Assembly: GCA_032622095.1 (NCBI GenBank)
Contig: CP136067.1
Span: 196,502,052-196,566,051, forward strand
Direction of reading: 5' to 3'
DNA length: 64,000 nucleotides
Origin: Siphonodentalium dalli
Lineage: Eukaryota > Mollusca > Scaphopoda > Gadilida > Siphonodentaliidae
The stretch's first letter is position 1, and every line of letters begins with the position of its first letter. The notes below the pieces were generated by a model that was not told the DNA's origin, made no database searches, and was given only the letters and a program-made list of their open reading frames with translations. A program made the translations under genes and the position numbers. Of this stretch, positions 10,704-23,756 are shown one piece after another.

Positions 10704-13700
10704 TAGTAGAGTCGCTTATGTACTTTCGTGGGAATTGTTTGAACAAATGTAGAGACTATGATATTATGATAGTGTATGACTTACTTTGTCGGAAAAAGTT
10801 TGTTAGACTTCATGGATCCGCGACTGGAGAGAATTATGACGTCACAAAGATGACGTCATTGTCAGTTCAGTTCAGATATAGGGTTGTCCTAAGAACTGTT
10901 GAATTCTGCGTATATTTCTTAATATTTATACATTTGTTTTCAGTTAGGGGCAATTCATCAATAGTATGTTCTCAAAGTACAGTACCCAAATTCACGGGAA
11001 AATATTATTCCAGTCAAGGATGGCTGCCAAAATGGCACCAGAAAATCACAAATTTTGCGATTTTCAAGAATATCATGTAAATGACCTTTCGTTTTGTAGC
11101 GACTGCGAATTGTGACAATTCTGTGTTTAATTATTGCTTCAGCAATGTATTGCTGTCATTGTATTGTACAAAACATGTTCGATCTGTCAAATAATCCACT
11201 TTAGACAACCGAATTATAGCATCTTGTCAAATGTCAATTCCGATATTGTAGCAACAGATTTAAAGAAATGAGCGGAATTCAGTGATGGGAAAGAAATATT
11301 CGTGCCACATACGGAATTATTATCACACTTCAACAGAACTGTTCAGGTTCATCCAAGATGGCTACCAAAATGGCAGTCAAAATACAAAAGTCAGTTTTCG
11401 TTAGAACACCAAATATCGCCCTGTCATTCCATCATGGGGAATTAGGTTAATCGGCTAATTTTAAGTAAATGAGCATAGCTTTAATCTCTTATACAAATTG
11501 GCGATATATGTTTGGAGGGTGTTGAAGAGACAATCCAACTAACTATGTGAAATTAGAAAGTATCATAGACCGCCATCTTAGCAGCTTGAGTGACAAGTAT
11601 TACCATCCCAAAGTCTAGCCTTCTGTAAGACAGAGTAATAATTGAGAAATATTGGTGGTTACCATATCAAATGGCAACAGATGATGCAGATAAGCATTGG
11701 TGTATCATATAAGGTAGCAATACACAATAGTTTATTGTGATACCTATGAAGTGGGATTGTACTTCTCAGCTATACCATGCATCTTGGCAAGCAAGAAACA
11801 ATACCTTGTTTATCAGCACAAACAATAGTAAAATTAATTATAAGGCTGTCACTTCGCCTACTTGTCTCTATGTTAGTTGCACTGAAACATTTAATTAAAT
11901 TTGCATGGTAACACCATTTGAACCACGTTTAGCTGAACTTAGCAGGTTTCAATTGTATTGATAACCACGGCAGATCAAAATAGAATAGATGTGGGTAATA
12001 TATCCGTATAAGGGTTAGCGTCCAGAATCAAGCTTAAAGTGATAAATTGTGAATAACAGGCTCTGAGATATGGATGATGGTATTCAACAAAGTAGCCCAA
12101 TCAATTTCATAGCATATGTGGAGTTTTGAGAAATTTCTATATAAAAGTTATTGACCTCCCAGGACATGTTCATTCAGTTCAAATGAACATTATCATACAG
12201 CAGGCTAGATCCCCGAAAACAGGCGAAGTGGTGTGTCTGGTTCTTGGATTTCCTCTTGTTTGGTTCGGTTAATTGGTGGTGGCCACACAAGGTGATCGCC
12301 CAATATACGAAAGGTGTCTTGGTATGAACACAGTAGGCTGGTATGGACCATTGATAGTATAAAGCAAACTAATAACCCATATTGATTTCTATGATTTTGG
12401 CATGTCAATAGTTTAGTGAGGCAATGCATTCTTGGCAACGGTTATGATTGTGCAGCCGGTTGCACGTGATTCGTGATTATTTTGAAGTGTATCGAAATCA
12501 ACAGGGACTGCGCAACTGCTCTGCGTGTCCAACCCTGCATCTTAGATGACGAAATAATGTGAATGGTAAACGAGCCAAAAATAGAGAGGCGATACTTACT
12601 TTAATACTAATTCCCGCGTTTTGATGAACCTGTTTCCCACACGGTGAAGAATCCATTAGTGGTGATGTATTCTGGTGTCATGTCATCAGTTTGATTTACT
12701 ATATCCATTGTCCAATATACTCTGGAATCCAGGTTCTGAATACTGAATGAAATCATGGGGGAACGCAGTCCACTAACTTCTTACAACATAATGTGAAGTA
12801 ATAGTTGGAGTTAATAACAGCTCGTGACATGCAATGTTGATTCTGGTTAGAACGTTATCATGAACCAAAGGAAATGCGGAAATGGAGGAAGTTGAATTAG
12901 CATGTGTAACTACGGAGGTGGCCATAGTTCACTATAATAATGGCATCTTTCAGATCATATTATATAGGCCGATCCATATATATCCCAATCCCTCAAACTG
13001 TTCTAATTCTATTCGACTAGGAGTTATCAGATCAGTCTGGCTATATCCCATAAATTGTATATATCATGCTGCATTCGTGCATCATGATAATCTACCCCAA
13101 CTATGTGGCATATATAGATTAACTTCAGCAGAACACGGTCATGGTGAAGCTACGAAGAGCTCTAAACATTTCCACGTGATAAGCAATCCAGTTTGATCAG
13201 ATAGACCTTAGTTTATACAATATTTATTCCTTGAATAATACAACAACAATAAGTATACGTTTAATCGTAGATCGGATTCGACATCCACTGTGCAGGCTTA
13301 TGTGAGTCATTTCCGGGAATCATTTATATTCACATCACCTAACAAGAGTGCTATGGTCCAGATACACATTAGCGCTACGTGTATATGAGACGAACTAATT
13401 ATATACATAAATGTAGTGATACATAAATATTCTAACATCGCTGTAATACAAGTAAATATATTGCTTGAGTTCTAGTTCAAATTTGTCACGATCCCATCTT
13501 GGTTGTCAATATTATTGCACATGTGGAAATGAACTGGTGATAGGAAGCCGTTTAAGCATGAGGCAATCGTCAACATTTCTTCCTAAGCAAATGTGTTTGT
13601 TAGAATGGTAGAAGGGATTGTCCGATCATTTTGTGTCGATTTTCCATTCCATTCACCCATACAAGGATTAATTTTACGAAGACTTATGGATATTATATCA

Positions 13701-15285
13701 GAAAACGTCCATGTAACTTCGACAGACTATCCAACCTCGTTCATCTACCAAGCCTGTACCAGCGGTATACATGTGCCATGGTGAAATGGAAAAGATTAAA
13801 GTATGGTTATAATTTCTGGACGAGGTCTCCTGGTTTATATTTTCAATTTCAGGCTTCAAAAGCCAGTTACTGTTAGCTATATACAGTAATCTGATTGTGT
13901 CCGTCGCTTGACCTTTAAGTATACAAGTAGATATAGTCAATCTTTATCGATATGCAAGAACGTATGGCGATCACATGCACCATTTGAGCGTTGGTAGCTG
14001 CTGACAGCGCCTGAATTTGGCAACTTCACAATTCTCTCCACATACCATGTTGGTCTCTATGAAAATATTTATATAATATCATAATCTTGTTTGGCACAAG
14101 TCCATATACTTAACGTGCTTGAACACATATTTCGGTTTTATATAGTGAATGGTATGTTCTCGTCGAAAGTCCATGTATGATAATGATATGCATATATTTC
14201 ATTCTTACACGCTGGGATATATTGCGGAAATATATGTATTTTAATGTTAAATTTCGACATTTCCGCCACATTGGCGGCCATCTCGATTATAATAAGGTAT
14301 TAATAACTCCGGATTATCTAAATCGGACTCCATTCATTAATACATCTAACACCGAGATATCGTTCTCCTGTGATGGACATGTTATTTGACGTATACTTTT
14401 GTTTGGCGAATTTTCACGATGCTTTTTTGGACAATAATTGTCATATGAACTCGCATTTTTGTATAACAACTAATAGGAATGTGTCATAACATGGTGATTA
14501 TTTATTTGAAAGATGAAAATTAGTCTAATAAATTCTCCTTCTACATGACAAAAACGTAATTGGGTGAAAGAGGGTAAAATTTGCATATTATCGTATTTTG
14601 GCCGCCATCTTGGAAGCCATCTTGGATTAAGTTGACAGTTTCTGGATCAAATTAGATGTAAATACGTTATCTAATGATCCTAGTCATTTCCATCACAGAT
14701 TAATTCTAAATTTCTATAAGGAAATAGTTAGAAAATAAAAAGGTATATTTTGGCGAAAATTCATACCACTTCCTTTAAATCATCGCATTTGGAGAAGACA
14801 ATCAAGATTATGATCCAAGAAATCAACTAAAATGATGCCTAAGTGGTTTCTTATCGAGATTGAAGAGAAGAATATTCCCTAATCGTCACCAGTTCGATAC
14901 AATCGGAAATACTGTAGGCGAAATGTATGGAAAACCATCAATATTCCCACTTCCGGTCGCCATTTTGGTGGCCATCTTTGATCGAGATAAAAATTTATTA
15001 TACATAATTATAACATGGCGTCACGCGATACAATGTACAAAAGGATTGTCATATATTAATTATCACAATTATATTTTTATCATGAAATCCAACAATAGCG
15101 AACTTAAAAAAATGAGCATGGCGGCCATCTTTGTGACATCATCGGACCACCCAGTCGCGACCCCAGGGTGTCTAACAATTTTTTTTCAGAAGTAGAGACC
15201 ATATACTGGCCCATGAACATGGTCTCTATATTTGTTCATGAATTTCCCACGGGAGCCCAAAATCGGACATAAGCGACTCTACTAC
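10704..15285. mobile_element. 4.6-kb TIR element without coding capacity
   Basis: TAGTAGAGTCGCTTATGT, the CGTGGGAA block and AACAAATGTAGAGACTATG at 10704-10760 are matched in inverted form at 15195-15284 (ATGGTCTCTATATTTGTTC ... ACATAAGCGACTCTACTA). Between them no open frame above 120 codons and no transposase motif is visible. Blocks of GCCATCTTGG / CCAAAATGGC recur at about 11019, 11355, 11571, 14268, 14600, 14957 and 15117. A pair of TGACGTCA palindromes lies at 10837 and 10851. It is a large non-autonomous DNA element by inference; target-site duplications are not clear. Confidence 0.5.
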
Positions 15286-15413
15286 TTTCCAATTGTTGAA
15301 TACTTCACTGAAGAAACCGTCATGTACTTATAATTTGGTATGATGTAAAGTTATTTTTATGATGTATCATCCATTTATTACTTTTCTGGTGAGAATGATT
15401 ATTTAACCTTTAA

Positions 15414-15886
15414 CCCTTTCATGGCGGGAGCTGTGCTGGTGCAGCATTAAAGATCCTTTCAATGTGCATTCTCTTATATATGCAAGTCTTCCATAGGGAG
15501 CCTCGCATATCTAAGAGAATGCACTGGCTTACAAGGTCAATGTTAATATTGTTAGGCGAATGTATTCTCTTATACAATAATGCCCTAAATAATGGACTCC
15601 TTAACCACAGCATAATTATGGGTAATTTTTCAGGATTTAGTCGGAAATATGGCTTGTTGCCATTCAACGGAAAGCTCTTATTGAGAGCTTTCCGATGAAT
15701 GGCAACAAGCCATATATCCGACTAAATCCTGAAAAATTACCCATAGTTCTGCTGTGGTTAAGGAGTCGATTATTTATGGCATTACTGTATATGTGAGGCT
15801 CTATATGGGAGACTCGCATATATAAGAGAATGCATTAATGGCACAGGGTTTCCGCAAAATTTTAGGAAGCTCCAGCCATGAAAGGG
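15414..15886 (+). mobile_element. TTAA foldback MITE (CATGACNGGAGCT family) split by a nested MITE
   Basis: Starts after TTAA (15410-15413) with CCCTTTCATGGCGGGAGC and ends AGCCATGAAAGGG followed by a mutated ATAA. It is interrupted at 15575-15787 by a CAGTAATGC-family MITE; removing the insert restores the palindrome arm ATTCTCTTATATATGTGAGG. Confidence 0.5.
15575..15787 (+). mobile_element. TA-flanked MITE (CAGTAATGC family), nested copy 3
   Basis: CAATAATGCCC ... GGCATTACTG flanked by TA on each side, inserted into the ATTCTCTTATA arm of the TTAA-family MITE. The hairpin centre AAAGCTCTTATTGAGAGCTTT is intact. Confidence 0.5.
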
Positions 15887-16141
15887 ATAAAAAGTACTGT
15901 GTTTGTTGACTTGAAGGTATTTGGCTTTGTTTCATGACTTTCATTATACGGAGTCTCACCCAATCATAAGTAATCGATTTCAAGGAATGTCTAACAAATG
16001 TCTCATTATTCTCTAAGAAGCATGAGGACTATTTGTTTGTCTGAAGAGGAATCAAATCTCTTTGTACATCAAGAGATGATCAGGGTAACTAGAGGGTTTA
16101 CCAGTTCTGATTTGTTGTGTTTATTTTTGTTTGACAGTCGA

Positions 16142-16635
16142 TATTAAAGTAATGTGAAACACTCAGGTTGGCTGATCAAATAGAAAATGAGAAATATCTT
16201 GCTCAAAGTAGTTATTTTTTTTTAGGTGATCAAATAGAAATTGAGAAATATCTTTCTCAAAGTAGTTATTTTTTTTTAGGGCGATCAAATAGAAATTGAG
16301 AAATATCTTGCTCAAAGCAGTCATTTTTTTTCTCACGAATATTAATCCAAATTGACAACATACACCATCATTCTTATATATTAATTAAATGCAATGACTT
16401 TCGATGGCGAAATCATTTGTGTTAGTTTATCGCTGATAGATGCGTCCCGAATCGAGATGTAAATATTTACAATTGGACGTAGTTCAAATGATGTTTTCTA
16501 TGGAGTGGTATGGTTGATTTCTTTTAATATTTCAGTGATGTTAGTAAAATGCTACATTCCCCAGGTTGGCATAGTGCCTGAGTACAAACTTATCAATTTC
16601 ATGCACCCGAACAAGTCCATAATATGTCTTCAGAC
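16142..16635 (+). mobile_element. Dispersed element (AAAGTRATGTGAAACACTC family), copy 1
   Basis: Starts AAAGTAATGTGAAACACTC and has three tandem subunits GATCAAATAGAAATTGAGAAATATC at its left end. It then carries the body CGAATATTAATCCAAATT ... CCCGAATCGAGATGTAAATATTTAC, and ends near AAGTCCATAATATGTCTT. The same body occurs at 40568-40935 and, reversed, at 53655-54000. Confidence 0.5.
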
Positions 16636-17117
16636 TTTAATTATAGCAAAGTCTTTTCATATTAGTGAATGGACTACTTGAAAATATAGATGGCTGACAA
16701 ATCTGTTCAGTTTGATGAATTTTTGACAGTTATGACATTTTTTATGTAGAATTTTCCAATTATTTTGGTTTCCGGTTGATAATTTTATCTGTTATTTTCC
16801 ATTTGCTTTTAAATTATATACCTGTATATAGCTTACTACTGCTGAAGGAGTCACTCTCACCAAAAAAAGTGCTGAAGGGTCCACAGGGTTTGTGATTGGC
16901 ATTAACACCGTTAATTAAAATTGTGTTTCTGAAAGTTGACCTGGCACCTAGCTATTAGCAGTTTGTTTTCAGTTCATTTTAATGTTCATTGGAACGTAAA
17001 CAATTATTCTCTAACAGAAATCACAACAGATACGAAAACCAAATGTCAATTAGAATGGCATTTCAAAACCTCTGTACCCTTCAGCACTTCTTTTGGTGAG
17101 AGTGACCCATTCAGACT

Positions 17118-17481
17118 CAGGGACCAGCCTAGGGGGCGACGTGGGCGAAATAGTCGCCCTGTGTGGCCGCAAGTCTCCCTGAAATGACGTCAGGGAGAAG
17201 TGGATGTCTCCCTAAAAAAAAAAAAAAAAAAAAATCTCTTTGAAGAATTGGTGACTGGATGATCTACTGCTCAGCTTAACACTTCCAGTTTATCCTCACC
17301 CATGTAGAAAATCTATTGTGGACAATGATAACAGCTAAAACAATCAGTTCTAATGAATAGTTACTAGCGACAAATAGTTGCACTAACGCTCCACTTCTCC
17401 CTGGTAAGCCCTCACTTCTCCTTATTTTTCCAAGAGGGAGAAGTCACTTCTCCCTATATTTTGACCCTAGGCTGGTCCCTG
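17118..17481. mobile_element. hAT-type MITE with 8-bp target-site duplication
   Basis: CAGGGACCAGCCTAGGG ... CCCTAGGCTGGTCCCTG inverted termini flanked by identical TTCAGACT at 17110-17117 and 17482-17489. An 8-bp duplication and CAGGG termini are typical of hAT elements. Non-autonomous (364 bp), with an A-run at 17215-17234. Confidence 0.5.
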
Positions 17482-17599
17482 TTCAGACTACTATGAAATT
17501 AAAGGTGAATTTTGAATCTGAGTTCAGTCTGATAACTTTTGCCAGAGTTATGCAGCATTTCTGCTTCACTGTTTGCCAATTTCATGGCTTTTATTACAT

Positions 17600-18440
17600 T
17601 CAGACTCACCCAATCATAATAGATTCCAAGGAATGGCTAGTTGGAGTAAATGCCTTGTTATTCAGCTCTCAAGCATGAGAAATATTTGTTTGTCTGGATA
17701 GGTTTCAAATGCCTTTGATGCCAGGGCTGATCAGCATTACTGTAAGATATATACTCCAATTCTTACTGCCTCACCGAGTGTGTCATCTGCATCAGTGGGT
17801 GCATCATCAGCCTGTCCGCAGAATATATGTCCTGAATGCTGCCTACATTAACAAGTTTGAAGCGTCTTTCTATGCATCAAAAAATATATCTCAGATCCAG
17901 ATTTGTTCAGGATTATTTTTAGCACATCCCTTGGTGCCCAAACTTAAAGCTTCACAAAATGTTCATACCCCCCCCCACCCCACAATTTAAAAACTTAAAC
18001 TTAAAGGAACACACAGGCATCACTTAGTCACACAACAAGTGCTTTCATAACAGAAAAGATAATTATATTCAGAAAAATTCCATAGAAAGTGAAAGAATGG
18101 TTATTTTCAATAGGATCTCAACAGGATACCAGTCTATACATTTAGGCATCTTGTGTAATATCTGACTTCAGAGTGAGAAGTAATTGAATTAATCTTCCAT
18201 GAAATCACAGAGTATAGATGGAGTAAATGCCTCATTATTCATCTTTGAAGCATTAGAGATATTTGTTTGTCTGGAGAGGTATTCAATGCCTTTGATGCCA
18301 GGGCTGATCAGCATTACTGTAAGATATAGACTCCAATTCTTACTGCCTCACTGAGTGTGTCATCTGCATCAGTGGGTGCATCATCAGCCTGTCCGCAGAA
18401 TATATGTCCTGAATGCTGCCTACGTTAACAAGTTTGAAAC
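17600..18440. repeat. Low-copy segmental duplication
   Basis: Blocks GGAGTAAATGCC, ATTTGTTTGTCTGGA, TTTGATGCCAGGGCTGATC and TGTCATCTGCATCAGTGGG occur in the same order at 17600-17860 and 18215-18440; a more distant version lies at 15950-16090. Confidence 0.5.
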
Positions 18441-18840
18441 ATCAGCATTACTGTAAAATATACACTACAATTTTGTTTACTGCCTCATGAAACATGTCAT
18501 TTTACATCAGTGGGTGCATTATCAGCCTGTCCGCAGAATATATGTCTTGACTGCTGCCTACATTAACAATTTTGTTTACTGCCTCATGAAACATGTCATT
18601 TTACATCAGTGGGTGCATTATCAGCCTGTCCGCAGCATATATGTCTTGACTGCTGCCTACATTAACAATTTTGTTTACTGCCTCATGAAACATGTCATTT
18701 TACATCAGTGGGTGCATTATCAGCCTGTCCGCAGCATATATGTCTTGACTGCTGCCTACATTAACAATTTTGTTTACTGCCTCATGAAACATGTCATTTT
18801 ACATCAGTGGATGCATTATCAGCGTCATGCATCCACAGAA
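18440..18840 (+). repeat. 99-bp minisatellite, about 4 copies
   Basis: Period 99 bp (ATGAAACATGTCATTTTACA at 18487, 18586, 18685, 18784). Because 99 is divisible by 3 the array stays open as a 141-codon frame of repeated 33-residue units, but there is no splice, start or homology evidence for a protein. Confidence 0.5.
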
Positions 18841-19354
18841 TTATATACATTATTATGTCTTGATTGCTGCCTATGTTTAATAACAAGTTTGAAACATCTT
18901 TGTATGCATTAACTAAATTACTCAGATCCAAATTTTTCAGTATTATTTTAGCACATCCCTTGGTGCTGAAACTTAAAGCTTTACATATTGTTCCTACAGC
19001 CCCACAATGGCAAAATTTAAAGGAACACATACGCATCACAAATCCAAATTCCGAAGATATGAGTATTAAAAGTCAATGTAGAAAGCATTTAAATTTAGTC
19101 ACAAAAAACCAGTGCTTTCAGAACAGAAAAGACAATTATATTTGTGATATTCAGAACAATTCCAAAGAAAGTGAAAGATTAGTTATTTTCAAAAAAAATA
19201 TCAACAGGCTACCAGTCAATAAATTTAGGCATCTTGTGCAGCCTGTTAATTAACAGAATTCTGCCAAGGCCAGAAATTGTTCTTCAGCTAAAAAGCCTCA
19301 GATCCACATACATGTAGTTGCATTCTCTGCACATATAACTTTAGTTTACAATTG

Positions 19355-20805
19355 GAACTTGAACCATTATCATACCATACCATGGTAAATGGACTGCAGA
19401 CTTCCACTGAACTTGAACCATTATCATACCATACCATGGTAAATGGACTGCAGACTTCCACTGAACTTGAACCATTATCATACCATACCATGGTAAATGG
19501 ACTGCAGACTTCCACTGAACTTGAACCATTATCATACCATACCATGGTAAATGGACTGCAGACTTCCACTGAACTTGAACCATTATCATACCATACCATG
19601 GTAAATGGACTGCAGACTTCCACTGAACTTGAACCATTATCATACCATACCATGGTAAATGGACTGCAGACTTCCACTGAACTTGAACCATTATCATACC
19701 ATACCATGGTAAATGGACTGCAGACTTCCACTGAACTTGAACCATTATCATACCATACCATGGTAAATGGACTGCAGACTTCCACTGAACTTGAACCATT
19801 ATCATACCATACCATGGTAAATGGACTGCAGACTTCCACTGAACTTGAACCATTATCATACCATACCATGGTAAATGGACTGCAGACTTCCACTGAACTT
19901 GAACCATTATCATACCATACCATGGTAAATGGACTGCAGACTTCCACTGAACTTGAACCATTATCATACCATACCATGGTAAATGGACTGCAGACTTCCA
20001 CTGAACTTGAACCATTATCATACCATACCATGGTAAATGGACTGCAGACTTCCACTGAACTTGAACCATTATCATACCATACCATGGTAAATGGACTGCA
20101 GACTTCCACTGAACTTGAACCATTATCATACCATACCATGGTAAATGGACTGCAGACTTCCACTGAACTTGAACCATTATCATACCATACCATGGTAAAT
20201 GGACTGCAGACTTCCACTGAACTTGAACCATTATCATACCATACCATGGTAAATGGACTGCAGACTTCCACTGAACTTGAACCATTATCATACCATACCA
20301 TGGTAAATGGACTGCAGACTTCCACTGAACTTGAACCATTATCATACCATACCATGGTAAATGGACTGCAGACTTCCACTGAACTTGAACCATTATCATA
20401 CCATACCATGGTAAATGGACTGCAGACTTCCACTGAACTTGAACCATTATCATACCATACCATGGTAAATGGACTGCAGACTTCCACTGAACTTGAACCA
20501 TTATCATACCATACCATGGTAAATGGACTGCAGACTTCCACTGAACTTGAACCATTATCATACCATACCATTATCATACCATACCATTATCATACCATAC
20601 CATTATCATACCATACCATTATCATACCATACCATTATCATACCATACCATTATCATACCATACCATTATCATACCATACCATTATCATACCATACCATT
20701 ATCATACCATACCATTATCATACCATACCATTATCATACCATACCATTATCATACCATACCATTATCATACCATACCATGGTAAATGGACTGCAGACTTC
20801 CACTA
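19355..20805. repeat. 54-bp satellite (22 units) with nested 16-bp array
   Basis: Twenty-two apparently identical 54-bp units (each with CCATGG and CTGCAG) from 19355 to 20542. Then comes an array of about 14 units of ATTATCATACCATACC, itself a piece of the 54-bp unit, and a final partial 54-bp unit. All frames divisible by three stay open on both strands, which explains 511-, 429- and 406-codon frames; these are not genes. Confidence 0.5.
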
Positions 20806-21517
20806 TGCAAATTTAAGACTATGTTTCCAGGAATTTGTTTCAATTTTGCACAAAACATCGACAGGCTCTTCAATTTGCCTAGGCTGAATAATAGTCAAAG
20901 GAATAACTAACTTCAGAGGCAATTTAGTGGTGTTTTTGCAATCGCACAAACAGAAAGCTGTTAATTGCTATAATCAAAAAATAAATTCAGAAAAAAATAG
21001 TCATATTCACTTCTATTCTAGTTGGGGCAGTAGGATTCTATCATAACTAATATAGGTTACACTGGTGTAAATATGTTTTGGAGTGACATCTAGTGGATGC
21101 GGGAGGAATATATAGGAGAGAATAAAATAGACACTGCATGGGCCCTAATTGGTCAATAGCCTTGTGTGTTTTTTTGCATAAAAAAAATCATCACACACCT
21201 TCCGTTGATTTCCCGTAGGTAAATAGCCATTTGGTACAGGAATTAACCCTTTGTAGTGAAGTTTGAATTTTGTGGTGTGATCTAAAATATCACATTATTT
21301 TTTAGTGCAGTTATGACACTAGTTACGAAAACACAAGATTTAAAGGTGAATTCCTTGCTAGACGGACATGATTTTATTTTGCATAAAAAGTTTCCGCAAA
21401 TGTCAATCTTTCAGATTTAAAGAAAATTTTGGACCTAGGATTTATATTGTAAAAAGTATACGCTTAAACGTTTACACTGAGGCCTATGGAAAACATTTAC
21501 ACCATGCAGTGTAACCT
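20805..21517. other. Unassigned intronic segment
   Basis: No repeat family, RNA or coding feature recognised; AT-rich single-copy-looking sequence. Confidence 0.5.
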
Positions 21518-21525
21518 ATAGCAGT

Positions 21526-22983
21526 TAGAGTTTAATATATTCCCGGGAATTGAAAAAACAGGAACCGGGAATGAAACCCCTTCAGAACCGGGAACCGGGA
21601 ACGTTCCCGGGAAATGTATGCACAAGTTATACAACTAAACAGTCTATATATAGTTCGATGAAATGTGTAAACTGTTTCGTGTCATGATCGATATTTTAAT
21701 TTTATCGGGAGTCGGATGTAGTCTTGAAAAGTACATTCGGAGCAACACCAAGTCACCCAGTGACTTGTCAGTCTAGTAGCCATTGTGCTGTACATTATGT
21801 CTATGTTTGGTAACTTGCGTTATATCGGATAATCGGAAGCTCGAAATGTATGGGTATAATACTCTAACTGGACTCTACATTCACATGACTCACAAGTTCA
21901 CAACTTGCACGAAACTATTTGCTCTCACGGAAATTATAAATCAGCAGAAACTGCACAAGCATCAGTCTATTCACGGCATACACCACCCATTCAAGCAACT
22001 GCATGGGAGTACAGTATGTGCATTTGTCTCTAAAAATAGCACGAGATTGCTGATGCAACATCGCATCAATTGATAATTTGATACATGCTGTAAAAGTCTT
22101 GTTTCCGCACGAACGGTTCATGCCACTATATTTACACACTAAGTGTTGTCATCACTAAATCCAGCATTCTGATTGGTCGGCGCCCACGTGGCTAGATGCA
22201 GTTATTTCTCGGTGAATGCGCAACGCCTCATAACACCAAGCTAATAACACAATCGATACGTCATTAGGTTTGGAAAGACGAACGCGTAATGTTTTGGGCG
22301 CATTTGGACTCGCGCAGGACTGACTTAATACATCATCGGGTTTCAATATGAAGAGAAATTGTTCCTATTAACTTTTGCCAAGGGTGCTATTGGGTATTTT
22401 GGGCTGATCTTGTCACGATACACTTTTCGATTTAAATAAATTTACAAAAGTGGCTTTTTCGCTAAATGTATATAAATATAAGGATTAACTGTCATGTGGA
22501 CTATTTTTATGGAGATGTAACGGTGAGGTAAGTGGTCATAACTTGTATGTAAAACCCTTCGGGTTTTACACAAGTTATGTCCACTTACCTCACCGTTACA
22601 TCTCCATAAAAACAGTCCACATGACAGTTAATCCTTATATGTCATGACTCGTGAGCTCGTGTCGTGAAGCCATGGCTGTGCTTGGGCCACGAGACCAAAC
22701 CTTAAGTCGTTAACTCTTGGACGATATCATGGTCTATTCTACTTACACTTAATGTAGAATTTGCAGATATATACATGTAACATATATAATGCATTGTGCT
22801 GCCGTACTGCCGTGCACAGATAAATTAAACTAACTTATGCGCCGTTGGTGTCTCATGATGTACAATATACCAAGTGTTAACAATGCACCCCATTCCCGGT
22901 TCCTACAAATCATATTCCCGGGAAACGGGAATGAGTATTGGACCCGGGAACCGGGAATTTCTCGTTCCCGGGATTAAACCCTA
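21526..22983 (+). mobile_element. hAT-type element, copy A (TAGAGTTTAATATATTCCCGGG ... CCCTA)
   Basis: Starts TAGAGTTTAATATATTCCC and ends TCCCGGGATTAAACCCTA; both ends are rich in GGGAACCGGGAA. Left flank ATAGCAGT, right flank CTCCTGAC. It contains a perfect foldback at 22482-22640 and a CCAAT-box-like ATTCTGATTGGTCGG (22166). No transposase is recognisable in its 1.46 kb. It forms the left side of an inversion with the copy at 23071-23234. Confidence 0.5.
22482..22640. repeat. Long perfect hairpin inside the hAT-type element
   Basis: ATAAGGATTAACTGTCATGT ... is followed by its near-perfect complement with centre AAACCCTTCGGGTTTT. Arms are about 75 bp, differing at a handful of positions, consistent with a young foldback insertion. 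Confidence 0.5.
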
Positions 22984-23070
22984 CTCCTGACTGGTTTGCC
23001 CCTTTGGTGCTTCCGGCATCGATCTTGTCAAAATGACATTCTTTTCTTATGACGGGCTTCATACTGCTAT

Positions 23071-23234
23071 TAGGGTTTAATCCCGGGAACGGGAAATTCT
23101 GTCACCCAAACTAGCCGAACCCGTGTTGTATAACTTGTGCATACTTTTCCCCGGAACGTTCCCGGTTCCCGGTTCTGAAGGGGTTTCATTCCCGGTTCCT
23201 GTTTTTTCAATTCCTGGGAATATATTAAACTCTA
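23071..23234 (-). mobile_element. hAT-type element, copy B, short, inverted
   Basis: TAGGGTTTAATCCCGGGAAC ... AATATATTAAACTCTA: the same two ends as copy A but in reverse order and only 164 bp. Left flank ACTGCTAT and right flank GTCAGGAG are the reverse complements of copy A's left and right flanks. Confidence 0.5.
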
Positions 23235-23756
23235 GTCAGGAGGGCACTTTTTGGGTACCCACTGGACTCCCCTGGGGCAAGTTCCCTTGCATGCCCCCCT
23301 TCTCCGGCATCCCTGCATTTTGAGATACACTAAATATTTGTAAACAGTTCTTGTGTACCTTCCCTTTGGTACTGAATATAAAAGGTGTGCCTTTGTTATT
23401 GTTATTACCACTGCATGCCTGCATTAATAACAGCCGGTTGATAGAGTTATAAAATACCCCTCAGACTGGGATAAGAAATATGATTTGCAACACGGCAATC
23501 AAGCATTCGCCTTACAGAATACTATGCAGAATAAGAATATTGATTGTGGGTGTCGATTGCAGTTCTCAGCATGTTCGTTGTAACAGCAAGAAATAAAAAC
23601 AATGAAATATCAGTTTCTGTGAAATTGAATTCGTTCAGTTTTACCAGATATGATTCCCATGAGAGGTGATAAGATACATGTTATGTCTGCTCTCTCAACA
23701 TTGATTTGTCTGCCAGCTGGGAAAATTGCAGTATTCCTTTCTGCAGGATGCGTCTT

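Noticed and set aside
18487-18912. 141-codon frame of repeated 33-residue units
   Set aside because: It follows a 99-bp minisatellite; no family resemblance and adjacent copies outside the array are broken.
19288-20887. Open frames of 511, 429 and 406 codons
   Set aside because: They are produced by a 54-bp satellite whose length is divisible by three; the same array is open on both strands and in overlapping frames, with no splice, start or homology evidence.
21783-22073. 96-codon frame inside the hAT-type element as a transposase piece
   Set aside because: No RNase H-like, BED or dimerisation motif could be seen.
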